Source: Prunus persica (lineage: Eukaryota > Streptophyta > Magnoliopsida > Rosales > Rosaceae). Taken from it: a stretch of 64,000 bases of DNA. The stretch is taken from the NCBI RefSeq assembly GCF_000346465.2, contig NC_034014.1, positions 8,332,756-8,396,755 of the forward strand, written 5' to 3'. The position numbers were made by a program, and so were the translations under genes. The notes under the pieces were generated by a model. It was not told where the DNA came from, ran no database searches, and saw only the letters and a program-made list of their open reading frames with translations. Position 1 is the first letter of the stretch. Each line of letters opens with the position of its first letter. Of the stretch, positions 23,251 to 34,805 are shown one piece after another.

Positions 23251-26200
23251 ATGAAGCGCGTTACCCGATCTTCTATATATGCTTCTCAAATTTTGAGGCC
23301 CAAGGAGAACAAGGAGCTGTATCTTCTTCCACCTTCCCAGCATTTCTTAGCTCAAAGAAGCTGCAATCGCTTCTTCGACATTTACCAGGTAACCCCCCGT
23401 CTTTTATTTCATCCCACTGTGCCTCGTTTGAATGCCCAGCGAGTCAAATTTGCAATTTTTTTCCAAATTAGCCAAAACCCAGTGTTGTTAATGGAAATTA
23501 GGGAAAACCCATTTGATTGCAGCTTGGAAACAAAGAAGCTATAGAGAAAGAGCGTGCCCGGCTGTAAGTTTTTGGGCCACTTTTTGTTTCTTTTATTTGT
23601 GTGTGTGTGGTTTTGGGGCATGTGTCAATATTAATGCATTGTTGCTGTGATTTAGGGCAGTGCAGATGAGTTGAATAGGGGGTATTTTGCTGATATGTCA
23701 GAGCTTAAGAAGCATGGTGGGAAGGTAAGGAAACACTGCAATCAAGCCACTGAAAATTTGTTATTTTAATGTCATTTTGCATCCGGAGTTCATTTTTGGG
23801 TTTCAATGGATTGGTACATTGTCGTGTAGAAGGGGATGCTTCCCTTTTGTCTTTTCAGAATTAGGAATTGAGATGATATGTAGTAATAACTGATAGTAAT
23901 ATTCTAGTCTCTATGAGGAAGCGTTATACTCTTACTTGGTGCACTAAAAAGGATGTTTCTTTTTCTTTTTAAGTTTGAACTATAAACTTTAAGTTTCTGT
24001 GCAGATTTCTGTGGCAAATAAAATCTTAATTCCTGCAACCGTAGCTGTTAAGTTTCCTGACTTAGAAGTGAACTACTCTGATGGCAAAATATCAAAGCTG
24101 CCCATTGGCTCCAATGGAAATGGAAATGTGGCAGCTGCCAACAAAGCGGAAATCCCCAAGGCATCTTTAGTTTGCCTTTCATTTCGAGCAAGCTCCCAGG
24201 TATTTTAATTTAGTTATCATTATAGTATTTCAGTTGCTAATCGATTTTCTTCCCTTGGTTCAACAGTTGGTCAAATTCGCCCTAGTTATCAATCCACCCT
24301 AGTTTCCAGTTATGATCCTTTCTCAGTTGATACTCCTGCAGGCCCCTCAATTCCTTACAAAAAATCTTCCCCTTATTTGCCCAAGAGTAATTCCCATTTA
24401 TTTGTCATTGAGCCTCTGTATGATATCCATGCAGATCCCATAGAAATTGCCAAACATTACTTCCCTCCTGGATTCCACTATATGCCTCCAAGCCCTTATA
24501 AGTCTCTCAAGTATTATAGAGATATATTACTTGAAACACAGTCAGTTGAAATTAAACCGATAAAGGATCGGGATCATCCTGAAACCATTCTTTATCATTC
24601 CACGTAGTCTAAACAATTTAGACTATATTCACCAATACCTAGATGGCACAGTCAAAATTAAATTTGAAAATCAGCCTTTAAGAAAATCTAATGTCCAGTT
24701 ACAACAATTGCCAACCCCTGGTCAGTCACAAAGGCATGCCCCTGCTCGGCACTCCTTTACAGCTTCGTCTTCCACTCTAGAACGAGACCTAGAGTTAAAA
24801 AAGCAATGATCGACTTCAAACTTGAGTCCCTGAGAAAATCCTCTCAGGTAACCCAGCCCTGCTATGGCAAGGCTCCAGTCCAAGAAGAAAAGTCTGAGTC
24901 ACCAGAATCACCTACCCAGTCTAATTTTGTAGTTGAAAACTATGCCACAGTTGATAACCAGCTTAGAACTCTTAATCGAAAATTTAAAATTGATTGGGCT
25001 CATCTAAATAGTCATCTCAAAGCCCCTGAGAACCTGTCTAGACGAGAAAGTTACCACCAAGCCTTTCCTGATAGTCAAAGCCGTCAAGAAATCTTTAAAG
25101 AATGGAAAGATTACATGCAGTCTGCCCAAGTTGAAATTTTCTACCTTGATTTTGTCGAAAGCCGTTATATGTCAAATGATGAGTTAAAATCTTTGACTAA
25201 AGAAAAATGGAAAATGATAGATAAGTCTGTCGTTGAATCCAGCCATCCTCCAGTTGACACTATAATTATTGAACACAAGAATACTCCTATACCTGCTACC
25301 CCTTTCAAAACCTTTGAAAGCAACGATAGCAATAGAAGAATTCTTGAGCAAAATAATTATACAAACCAAAGTCTAATCGTCATAGGAAAACTATTAGACA
25401 CGATAGAAACAAAAATTGACAAAATCAGTTCCCCAAAAGCAAAGGAAAGATAAAAATGCATTTGACTATCAGAGTTCAAGCAACTTCATTGGTGCGAAAA
25501 GCAACTTCACACTTACACTCAGTATTTACAAGGGTATTTACAAGGATGATTTTCTCCAAAGGATGTTTCAGAGAGAATCTTTTAAAACTGAATATGAAAT
25601 GCAGCTGGAAAACCATTTCTGCCTACAACTGAGGCCGAAGCCTGAATTTAAAGACAAATGCAACTATGGTTTACATAACTGGGATAAAAAGTAACTGAGG
25701 TTAAGCAACTGTAGGGGCACGGGCATGCCATTTGATTCAACTTTCAATTTTGTCGATTTGTGGGGAATCTTTGCTTTCGGCTACTTTCGGCGATTTGATT
25801 GAGGCAAACAGTGCTTTGTCTGCTGCTCTCATGAGATTCGGCGACTGCTTTTGACGAGGCGTGCTGTCGGCAACTTCTTTTGACTGGGTCAATTATGATT
25901 GAGAGGTGTCCCTAATCAGACCCTAGGTCATAGGCGTCATAGGGATCCTGGCTGTCATCATACCAAGTTTTCGACTTGGCAGGACTCCGCATGGGCTGGC
26001 AACTAGACGACGAGGGAGAATTATTGTCCTCATCATCATCCATTTGAGAGGCCTGAATAATCAACTGGCGAGCAATTTCCTGTAGTTCGGCTTTGGATTT
26101 TCCTTCAACTGATAAGGAAGATCGAACTGAACCAGTAGGAGATGCTGGTCGCGGAATAGGCTCTCGAGGAAGATCATTGTAGACATATTTGGCAATTCGG

Positions 26201-29200
26201 TCAACTTCAAATTTATCCCACCATTTGACAGAGAATTGGCGGGCAAATACTCGGACATCCTTGGTGATTCTGTAGGACCATTTGAGAATCCAAGGGACCT
26301 TGTATCTGGCAATGAAAAGCAACTGTTTTGGAAAGAACAGATCAACTTGGGAGAACTTGGCATGCTTAGTGTAGTGGCGGATCAACTCATGAACTGAAAC
26401 AGGCAGAATTTCTTCAACTGGGCCATGTTTTTCCCACCAATGGAGGAACCAGTATGGGAAAGAACATTTGAACTTGTTATCAAAATTAATATTTTATGGA
26501 TTCCACTTGGGCATCAGATAGTCAAATGCATTTACATTTGAAATGCATTCCATCACTTGGGCATCAGACACTTCCCTGTCTTGGTATTCCATCAGTTGAT
26601 TCCTTCAAAATAGTTGAAACTGATGCCTCTGACATTGGTTACGGTGGCATTCTTAAACAAAAAGTCAGTCCAAAATCTCCAGAACAAATTGTTCGTTTCC
26701 ATTCTGGAACTTGGACACAGTCGCAGTATAATTATAGTACCATTAAAAAAGAAATATTAGCTATTGTATTATGTATTAGCAAATTTCAAGATGATTTACT
26801 TAATCAAAAGTTTTTAATCCGAGTTGATTGTAAGTCTGCAAAACATGTTTTAGAAAAAGATGTTCAAAACATTGCATCTAAACAGATTTTTGCACGATGG
26901 CAAAGTATTTTAAGCATATTTGATTTTGATATTGAATACTTAAAAGGAAGTGAAAATTCTGTCCCTGATTTTCTCACTCGAGAATTCTTGCAGGATGCAC
27001 AATGGCCCCCAAAAAAGACAAACAGAAAGAATCAGCCAGTCAATCTAAGCCATCCCAGTCGCCCAAGTCATCCCAGTCGCCCAAAATCCTCCCTTCTTCC
27101 ATGAGTCAGTCAAAACCATAATTGCCCAAACAGATAGTTCCCTATCCTGGTTGCCCTCCTATCTCAGTTGCCACACCAATTTCAGTGGCTAAATCGATTT
27201 TCTTCCCTTGGTTCAACAGTTGGTCAAATTCGCCCTAGTTATCAATCCACCCTAGTTTCCAGTTATGATCCTTTCTCAGTTGATACTCCTGCAGGCCCCT
27301 CAATTCCTTACAAAAAATCTTCCCCTTATTTGCTCAAGAGTAATTCCCATTTATTTTTCATTGAGCCTCTGTATGATATCCATACAGATCCCATAGAAAT
27401 TGCCAAACATTACTTCCCTCCTGGATTCCACTATATGCCTCCAAGCCCTTATAAGTCTCTCAAGTATTATAGAGATATATTACTTGAAACACAGTCAGTT
27501 GAAATTAAACCGATAAAGGATCGGGATCATCCTGAAACCATTCTTTATCATTCCTTATATATTCACAAAATTCTAAGCCAAGAATCCTTCAGTAGCCGTC
27601 CCTATGAGTTAAAAGTTCTTAAATCAAAATTACAATATAATTATTTTGATTATATTGAAGCATGGTATACTATTTTCCTTCACCAATCTGAAGATTTTAG
27701 TCATTCCTGGTTTATTAATTTTGATAACAAGTTCAAATGTTCTTTCCCATACTGGTTCCTCCATTGGTGGGAAAAACATGGCCCAGTTGAAGAAATTCTG
27801 CCTGTTTCAGTTCATGAGTTGATCCGCCACTACACTAAGCATGCCAAGTTCTCCCAAGTTGATCTGTTCTTTCCAAAACAGTTGCTTTTCATTGCCAGAT
27901 ACAAGGTCCCTTGGATTCTCAAATGGTCCTACAGAATCACCAAGGATGTCCGAGTATTTGCCCGCCAATTCTCTGTCAAATGGTGGGATAAATTTGAAGT
28001 TGACCGAATTGCCAAATATGTCTACAATGATTTTCCTCGAGAGCCTATTCCGCGACTAGCATCTCCTACTGGTTCAGTTCGATCTTCCTTATCAGTTGAA
28101 GGAAAATCCAAAGCCGAACTACAGGAAATTGCTCGCCAGTTGATTATTCAGGCCTCTCAAATGGATGATGATGAGGACAATGATTCTCCCTCGTCGTCTA
28201 GTTGCCAGCCCATGCGGAGTCCTGCCGAGCCGAAAACTTGGTATGATGACAGCCAGGATCCCTATGATGCCTATGACCTAGGGTCTGATTAGGGACACCT
28301 CTCAATCATAATTGACCCAGTCAAAAGAAGTTGCCGACAGCACGCCTCGTCAAAAGCAGTCGCCGAATCTCATGAGAGCAGCAGACAAAGCACTGTTTGC
28401 CTCAATCAAATCGCCGAAGGCAAAGATTCCCCACAAATCGACAAAATTGAAAGTTGAATCAAATGGCATGCCCGTGCCCCTACAGTTGCTTAACCTCAGT
28501 TACTTTTTATCCCAGTTATGTAAACCATAGTTGCATTTGTCTTTAAATTCAGGCTTCGGCCTCAGTTGTAGGCAGAACTGGTTTTCCAGCTGCATTTCAT
28601 ATTCAGTTTTAGAACTCTTAATCGAAAATTTAAAATTGATTGGGCTCATCTAAACAGTCATCTCAAAGCCCCTGAGAACCTGTCTAGACGAGAAAGTTAC
28701 CACCAAGCCTTTCCTGATAGTCAAAGCCGTCAAGAAATCTTTAAAGAATGGAAAGATTACATGCGGTCTGCCCAAGTTGAAATTTTCTACCTTGATTTTG
28801 TTGAAAGTCGTTATATGTCAAATGATGAGTTAAAAACTTTGACTAAAGAAAAATGGAAAATGATAGATAAGTCTGTCGTTGAATCCAGCCATCCTCCAGT
28901 TGACACTATAATTATTGAACACAAGAATACTCCTATACCTGCTACCCCTTTCAAAACCTTTGAAAGCAGCGATAGCAATAGAAGAATTCTTGAGCAAAAT
29001 AATTATACAAACCAAAGTCTAATCGTCATAGGAAAACAGTTAGACACGATAGAAACAAAAATTGACAAAATCAGTTCCCCAGAAGCAAAGTCAAAAACCA
29101 AAGTTGAAAAACCAATTGTCCAGTTCCAAGATCTTAGGTCAAGCCCGACACTTAAGATCACACCCACAATGAAGAAAATAGAAGAAATGTTAGAACAGTT

Positions 29201-32200
29201 GACCCCAGTCAAAGTAGAGAAAATTGAGAAATCTGGTCTTAAAACACTAGATTCTTTTGCAGTTGAAGACCCTTCTGAGTCTGATACGACAGAGTCTGAA
29301 ATTAGTAATATTTCTAAAATTGAAAAAGCCTTTCAAAATTTAGAAATCCAAGTTGAACCCAAAATTAAAAAATTAGAAAAGTTTGTCAGCCCCACTAGTC
29401 TGACCAAAAATTGGTATCCCAGGCCAACACCTCCAGACATCCAATTTGAAGAAACTTCCAAACCCAGTTCTCGGTTTCTTCTGATAAATTGTATGAATGG
29501 AATATTGATGGTCTCTCTGAGCAAGAAATCCTAAATAAGCTACAACATATGTCTATGGTTGCCAATAGTTATATCACCAATCATAGTTTCAGACAGTCTG
29601 AAATTGTTCCTCTGTTAGTCACCGGTTTCACAGGTACTCTCAGATATTTGTGGGATAAACACCTAACCCCTGAGTCCAAAAGCCGAATTACTTTTGCCAT
29701 AAGACAGGATGAAGATGGTCTCCCTATATTGGTTTTAGAACTGTTGACTTACAGGAATTTGTTCTAAGAAAACGACTCATGGCTACTCAAGTGTTTGGAT
29801 TTTGCAGACTGAGGAAGAAGATAAACAAGGACTTCCTGGACTTACCGTTTATCCTACAAGAAACCTATTAACCTTTCTCAATTTTCTGTCTCCTGCCCAC
29901 CACACACGCCCTACCCTCGGGACTTACTGATCTAGGAAAAAGGACTCACGGGTCAGACCTTAGAGAAAGATGAACAGACAACTCAGAGAATAAAAGGGAG
30001 GAAAAGGAAGAAGATGAAACCTTCTACTCAGAAGCTTAAACCAGCCACTTGGGCGGGAATGAGTAGCAGACTTAGACAATGACCGTAACTCTTACGGCTC
30101 TGATACCAACAAAGGAACAGGGAGATAGAATGAAGAATAGAGGAAGAAGAAGAAGAAAGCAAAGCAGATAAAACAACGATAAACAAATGCAGAAGGAAAT
30201 AGGATGCAGCAACTTAACTCAGCATTCAGACTAATGCAGGAAAATAATGCATATATGAAATTAATAAAAATAGAGATAATTTAAAATAGCAATTTTATTT
30301 ATACTCACAAAGGAGAGCAACTGCAACTTCAAACTTCACACTTACACTCAGTATTTACAAGGGTATTTACAAGGATGATTTTCTCCAAAGGATGTTTCAG
30401 AGAGAATCTTTTAAAACTGAATATGAAATGCAGCTGGAAAACCAGTTCTGCCTACAACTGAAGCCGAAGCCTGAATTTAAAGACAAATGCAACTATGGTT
30501 TACATAACTGGGATAAAAAATAACTGAGGTTAAGCAACTGTAGGGGCACGGGCATGCCATTTGATTCAACTTTCAATTTTGTCGATTTGTGGGGAATCTT
30601 TGCTTTCGGCTACTTTCTGCGATTTGATTGAGGCAAACAGTGCTTTGTCTGCTACTCTCATGAGATTCGGGGACTGCTTTTGACGAGGCGTGCTGTCGGC
30701 AACTTCTTTTGACTGGGTCAATTATGATTGAGAGGTGTCCCTAATCAGACCCTAGGTCATAGGCGTCATAGGGATCCTGGTTGTCATCATACCAAGTTTT
30801 CGGCTTGGCAGGACTCTGCATGGGCTGACAACTAGACGACGAGGGAGAATCATTGTCCTCATCATCATCCATTTTTGAGAGGCCTGAATAATCAACTGGC
30901 GAGCAATTTCCTGTAGTTCGGCTTTGGATTTTCCTTCAACTGATAAGGAAGATCGAACTGAACCAGTAGGAGATGCTGGTCGCGGAATAGGCTCTCGAGG
31001 AAGATCATTGTAGACATATTTGGCAATTCGGTCAACTTCAAATTTATCCCACCATTTGACAGAGAATTGGCGGGCAAATACTCGGACATCCTTGGTGATT
31101 CTGTAGGACCATTTGAGAATCCAAGGGACCTTGTATCTGGCAAGAAAAGCAACTGTTTTGGAAAGAACAGATCAACTTGGGAGAACTTGGCATGCTTAGT
31201 GTAGTGGCGGATCAACTCATGAACTGAAACAGGCAGAATTTCTTCAACTGGGCCATGTTTTTCTCACTAATGGAGGAACCAGTATGGGAAAGAACATTTG
31301 AACTTGTTATCAAAATTAATAAACCAGGAATGACTAAAATCTTCAGATTGGTGAAGGAAAATAATATACCAGGCTTCAATATAATCAGAATAATTATATT
31401 GTAATTTGGATTTAAGAACTTTTAACTCATAGGGACGGCTACTGAAGGATTCTTGGCTTAGAATTTTGTGAATATATAAGGAATGATAAAGAATGGTTTC
31501 AGGATGATCCCGATCCTTTATCGGTTTAATTTCAACTGACTGTGTTTCAAGTAATATCATCAGATAAAAATGCATTTTGCCTATCAGAATTAACATTTGA
31601 ACTCTGATATCAGATGTTTTTGGCATCTGATACCAACAAAGATAAAAAAGCAAAATCAGTTCCCCGGTTAGACAGATTTATATTTTATGGAGAAAAAGGA
31701 AAGATAAAAATGCATTTGACTTACTTATGCTCTTTTGAACATGAAAATTAAAACTGTATGACTTTTGAGAAAGTTCTCCAATAATAACAAGGACAGCAAG
31801 ATGTATCTAGAAATTGAAATGCAAGTTTTCTGTCCTCAGTGATTGGAAACTGGCTACAGTGTCCAGTAAAACCATCGAGCAGTGGCAATGCACACCTCCG
31901 AAATTGGAATTTGCATTTTTAAGCCTTATAACATAAAATGTACTTTTAAGGGTGACAGATAAGATCAACCACTCAGGTTTGTTTAAGATTTGTCTAGTCC
32001 CAGTCTGACCCATTTCATGAATGCATTTAAGTCATCCTTGTGCAGAGTTATAGTAGGGGAAACCACTAGAGCTGCCTTGTAACTATTGATATCCAATTTA
32101 TTTATTACTTGTTGAAGTGTGTTGTTTACTATTGTTCATTTTTCAATTGCCCGTTAATCTCCAATCTAGGTAATATTCAAGCTAGATAGCAACTTTGTTG

Positions 32201-33520
32201 TAGGCATTGTGATTTTTACATGGATGTATTATGTTTGGTTTTTCCTGTGGACTGTATATGGACAGTTAAACTTGTTATGTTACTGCTTCAGCCCTTGTTG
32301 TTTTCTGTTACCATTGTTCCTACAAAATAAAGTTCTTTGTCCTTGACAGGGAATGATTCATTCTTGGAGTGCTCCTTTTCTTGATGCTTTTAGTGGTTCA
32401 AGGGATGTTCAATTCTATGAGGTACAAGTGGTTTTTATAGATTGTCATCATTGATTCAATTTTCTGCATTCTCTGTTGTAGTTATTTACCCACTTTTTCT
32501 TGCCTCTAACAATACTTACATTCTGTAAGTTTAGATAACTCTTTCTGTGCAAAGTTTGATGAACAGTGTGAAGTAAACCTTGTTAATGTGGGTTCATTTA
32601 ATGGCAAGGTTGACTATAAATTATGTCTTTAAAGTGTTTTTATAACAGCATGCATTTCCTCACTTCAATTTTTCCAGATAAGCATTGTTCCTGTTATATG
32701 TATAAAACATGAAGGTTATCATTATTGTGGCCTTTGTATTGTCTTGCTCATTCTCTTTTTTATGTTTGTTAAATGTGGGACTGGCATGCACTCCCCGCCC
32801 CTGCCCCCTGCGTGTGGTGGGAAATAAGTGACATTTCTTTTTTCTTTAATGGGGACATTAGGAGGAGCAAGGTCTCTTGTCCACAATCTTGTTTGGGAAT
32901 GTACTTTTGCCTGTAGTTATTGTTTCTCAACTAAATGTTAGCTTATGCACATGGCATTCTTTGTGTGTGTGTGGTTGTATTGTTGGAGAATTGGTTATCA
33001 CAAGCTTAAGGCACGTAAACCTTCTTTTTTCTCATGTTATTCAATAATATATCCATTAAAAATTCCTTTAACCGTTATCACAAGTATCGTACATATAACT
33101 TATTAATGAAGCTTTCTTCAGGTGTCATTAATAGACTCGTGGTTCTTATGTCGGAGTCCAATTAAGAAGTTGCTGCTCAGGATTATGAGGAAATCTAAGC
33201 ATGATGAAAGTAATGAACCTAAAAGGCAAATCGTATATTCGTTTGGTGACCACTACTACTTCAGAAAAGAACTTAAAATACTGAACCTTCTGACCGGGTA
33301 CAAAAGCTCTCTATTGCCATTGAATTTTATGGTTTTGTGAATTGTTGGCTATAGAATAATTCTCTTGACAAGCTACATTTTGTTCATGTTACCACTTTAT
33401 AGGTATATATTCCTGCTCGATAAATTTGGTAGAATAAGATGGCAAGGCTCTGGATTGGCTACGGAAGAGGAGTCGTCATCCCTTTTATCTTGCGCAAAAC
33501 TGCTCTTGGAAGATAAATGA
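23251..33520 (+). CDS. ATP10: ATP10-type mitochondrial ATP synthase assembly factor
   Basis: Seven coding exons: 23251-23388, 23523-23563, 23661-23724, 24005-24199, 32350-32421, 33122-33297, 33403-33520. They encode 267 aa with all joints in frame. The exon 3 acceptor is the GCAG ending at 23660, because it restores the LADELNRGYFADM reading; the earlier TTTAG does not. The basic, Ser/Arg-rich N-terminus looks like a mitochondrial presequence. The second half (GMIHSWSAPFLDAF, FYEVSLIDSWFLCRSPIKKLLLR and a terminal FLLDKFGRIRWQGSG) is the ATP10 domain. Family members act at the inner mitochondrial membrane in assembly of the Fo sector of ATP synthase. Intron 4 is 8150 bp because EPRV sequence of about 7.5 kb lies in it; splice sites on both sides are intact, so the gene is probably still functional. 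Confidence 0.9.
24236..24606 (+). pseudogene. EPRV downstream ORF, 5' fragment
   Basis: Nearly identical to 27188-27555 but cut off after the NHS/YHS-region at 24600 by a join to unrelated viral sequence. Only about the first third of the ORF remains. Product function unknown. Confidence 0.8.
24607..25449 (+). pseudogene. EPRV polyprotein fragment (region upstream of the coat domain)
   Basis: An open frame covers most of it (24806-25453, 215 aa), charged and rich in Ser/Thr, with no catalytic motif. Its second half matches 28612-29090 almost exactly. It ends at a join with inverted sequence. By position in the other copy it lies before the coat-like region. Confidence 0.7.
25450..26488 (-). 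pseudogene. EPRV inverted segment: 3' part of downstream ORF plus intergenic region
   Basis: On the minus strand, 26488-25912 is the C-terminal part of the downstream ORF, including an acidic Asp/Glu/Ser-rich tail, and 25911-25450 is the region after it. It is the inverse counterpart of about 27745-28600. The frame is open for 157 aa to its stop. Confidence 0.8.
26489..27104 (+). pseudogene. EPRV RNase H region (end of the polyprotein)
   Basis: The open frame 26496-27104 includes an RNase H domain: catalytic Asp in ETDASDIGYGG (about residue 43), Glu in KKEILAI, Asp in RVDCKSAK and a C-terminal DFLTRE. This arrangement is shared by Caulimoviridae and gypsy elements; the following ORF and repeats mark it as viral here. 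The reverse transcriptase proper is missing: the segment begins at a rearrangement join about 100 bases before the domain. Confidence 0.85.
27168..28292 (+). CDS. EPRV downstream ORF, longest copy (374 aa)
   Basis: The most complete copy of an ORF of unknown function that follows the polyprotein. It is rich in aromatic residues (many Trp, Tyr, Phe), has a central basic segment and ends in an acidic Asp/Ser tail. No enzymatic motif is recognised. The original start may be the ATG at 27002, which overlaps the end of the RNase H frame; a stop at 27119-27121 and a frame change near 27.2 kb separate that start from the long frame, so even this copy is probably damaged. It sits inside the ATP10 intron on the same strand as the host gene. 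Confidence 0.65.
   Translation: MPHQFQWLNRFSSLGSTVGQIRPSYQSTLVSSYDPFSVDTPAGPSIPYKKSSPYLLKSNSHLFFIEPLYDIHTDPIEIAKHYFPPGFHYMPPSPYKSLKYYRDILLETQSVEIKPIKDRDHPETILYHSLYIHKILSQESFSSRPYELKVLKSKLQYNYFDYIEAWYTIFLHQSEDFSHSWFINFDNKFKCSFPYWFLHWWEKHGPVEEILPVSVHELIRHYTKHAKFSQVDLFFPKQLLFIARYKVPWILKWSYRITKDVRVFARQFSVKWWDKFEVDRIAKYVYNDFPREPIPRLASPTGSVRSSLSVEGKSKAELQEIARQLIIQASQMDDDEDNDSPSSSSCQPMRSPAEPKTWYDDSQDPYDAYDLGSD
28293..28611 (+). other. EPRV 3' intergenic region
   Basis: Follows the downstream ORF. The same sequence is found inverted at about 25590-25911 and 30420-30752. It is joined abruptly to polyprotein sequence at about 28612. Confidence 0.65.
28612..29767 (+). pseudogene. EPRV polyprotein fragment with coat-like region
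   Basis: An open frame from 28761 to 29534 is charged and Lys/Glu/Ser-rich. A second frame (29489-29767) overlaps it and carries a WNIDGLSEQEILNKL motif and a GFTGTLRYLWD motif, resembling the coat/gag-like domain of pararetroviruses. The frame change between them and the abrupt ending show decay. The first part is duplicated at 24960-25449. Confidence 0.75.
29768..30330 (-). other. EPRV leader with tRNA-Met primer-binding site (minus orientation)
   Basis: On the minus strand a TGGTATCAGAGCC match to the complement of initiator tRNA-Met lies at about 30113-30101, downstream of a TATA-like GAGTATAAATAAA (about 30306-30294). This is the layout of promoter, leader and minus-strand DNA primer site. 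The plus-strand part from 29768 to about 29930 may be further decayed coding sequence. Related but broken primer-site sequence appears near 31625-31640. Confidence 0.6.
30331..31562 (-). pseudogene. EPRV inverted segment: downstream ORF (3' two-thirds) plus intergenic region
   Basis: On the minus strand, 31562-30753 matches the downstream ORF with a frame break near 31140-31150 caused by a small deletion, and 30752-30331 is the 3' intergenic region. Together with 25450-26488 it makes the cluster contain two minus-oriented copies around two plus-oriented ones. Confidence 0.8.
31701..32349 (+). other. Remainder of ATP10 intron 4
   Basis: Ordinary T-rich intron sequence running to the CTTGACAG acceptor at 32349. 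No viral or transposon similarity seen. Confidence 0.6.
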
Positions 33521-34330
33521 GGCAGTTGAGGCTCTCTACATACATCTTGAGGTGATACACGAGTTCCAAATTCAAGAATGCTAGATTGTAGCATTTTACC
33601 TCATCTCTTATGTGTATTTTGTGTTTAGTTTTAATATATATACTCACATTTGGCTATTGAATGCAATTTTGTTTCTTCTTTAGATCAACTGCCTTTTGTT
33701 TTTCGGCTACAAATTTGTTCAACTTATTAGAATCAAATAATAGTGATTTTCTTACAGGACCTCTGACATGCATTCCCAGGGCCTATGGTTTTAATTGTAT
33801 GGAAATGAAAATACTGAAATAATCCACTGTCCTAAATGACATCGTTTAACTTTTTGTTTGTTTTTGTTTTGGAGGGGTAGGCCGTGTCAAGAATGACATT
33901 GTTTTACAGTTCAGTATTGAGAAATGATATCATTTTTTGGGTACTAAATTATATTTGTGTTCTTATATGGTTCAGTGCTTAAAATTTATGTTGAAAAGGT
34001 AATTAATAAAAGCCTGAAACAAAGTTTAATTTGGACATACGCGTAATCATATGGACTGCGAACTAAAAGACAATTCCACCTGGAAATGGTGAGTAAAAAT
34101 TTGTACTCCTATAAGCTCTTTCGAAAAACTTGAAAGAAAGCGTATATATGGGTTTGGCCAGTTAGTTAGGTAGTGCACTTTCTATTACACCTAGCTAGCG
34201 CTACTTTCTTGCATTGTAAAGTTTTTAGTGGGAAATTAATAACACCGGCACTTGGAAGAATGCTTGCTAGCATTTGTGAGCTCTTCCGATTTGAACCCAA
34301 AAATGGATCAAATTGAAAATCCGTGTTACA
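33521..34330. other. 3' flank of ATP10
   Basis: Presumed 3' UTR and intergenic DNA, no gene seen. Confidence 0.4.
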
Positions 34331-34334
34331 AGGA

Positions 34335-34605
34335 GCTTAGTGCATGTTTGAGACTACTTTTGAAATAGCTCAAAGCTTTCTGACAATCAAAAACGTTTCT
34401 AATAATGTTTGACAGAAAAATTTATAAGTGTTTCTGTGTCATAAAAGCACTTTAAGGAGAAGCAACTAGTAGGTGCCTCTTGTAGAATCACTTCCAAGTG
34501 CTTTTTCAATAAAATTTTGGGTTTTTCTAATAGAAGCACTTTTAAAAAAGCACTTATGAGTAGAAGCTTTTCCTACAGAAACAGTTATAAAGTGGCCCTA
34601 TGGAG
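34335..34605. repeat. MITE-like foldback remnant
   Basis: About 270 bp dominated by AAGCACTTTTA/TAAAAGTGCTT-type inverted phrases (AAAAGCACTT near 34443 and 34550, AAGTGCTTTT near 34497). This resembles common hAT-type MITEs of dicots. Ends and target duplication are not defined. Confidence 0.35.
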
Positions 34606-34805
34606 TGTCAATAATAACATTTGAGTTTTTTTCTTTCTAAGTTTGGAAAATAGAAAACCATAACCGAAATTCGAGTTGGGTTGCTTTATTAGAGTCAGTT
34701 TGTGGGTTGGGTCAAAACCAACATTGGCTGGGCTTCAACTCCTAAGTCGGGAAGTGTTAATAGTTTGACTAGCTTTTATAGGGGAAACTTGATAAAGGAT
34801 TTTAA

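Larger units (their letters stand above)
24236..31700. mobile_element. Rearranged endogenous pararetrovirus (Caulimoviridae) cluster in ATP10 intron 4
   Basis: At least seven adjoining segments of one viral family: three carry the same downstream ORF in plus orientation (one truncated) or minus orientation, two carry polyprotein 5' sequence, one carries RNase H, and the 3' intergenic region is present three times. Copies differ by few bases. Joins are abrupt, and AGATAAAAATGCAT-like sequence recurs at or near several of them (about 25449, 31562, 31692). An RT-RNase H arrangement with a separate downstream ORF and a tRNA-Met primer site fits Caulimoviridae, perhaps florendovirus-like; the genus is inference. 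No segment contains a complete genome: an RT active site, protease and movement protein core were not found. Confidence 0.85.

Noticed and set aside
30101..30113. tRNA gene suggested by the TGGTATCAGAGCC match
   Set aside because: It is a primer-binding site complementary to the 3' end of tRNA-Met, with no cloverleaf around it.
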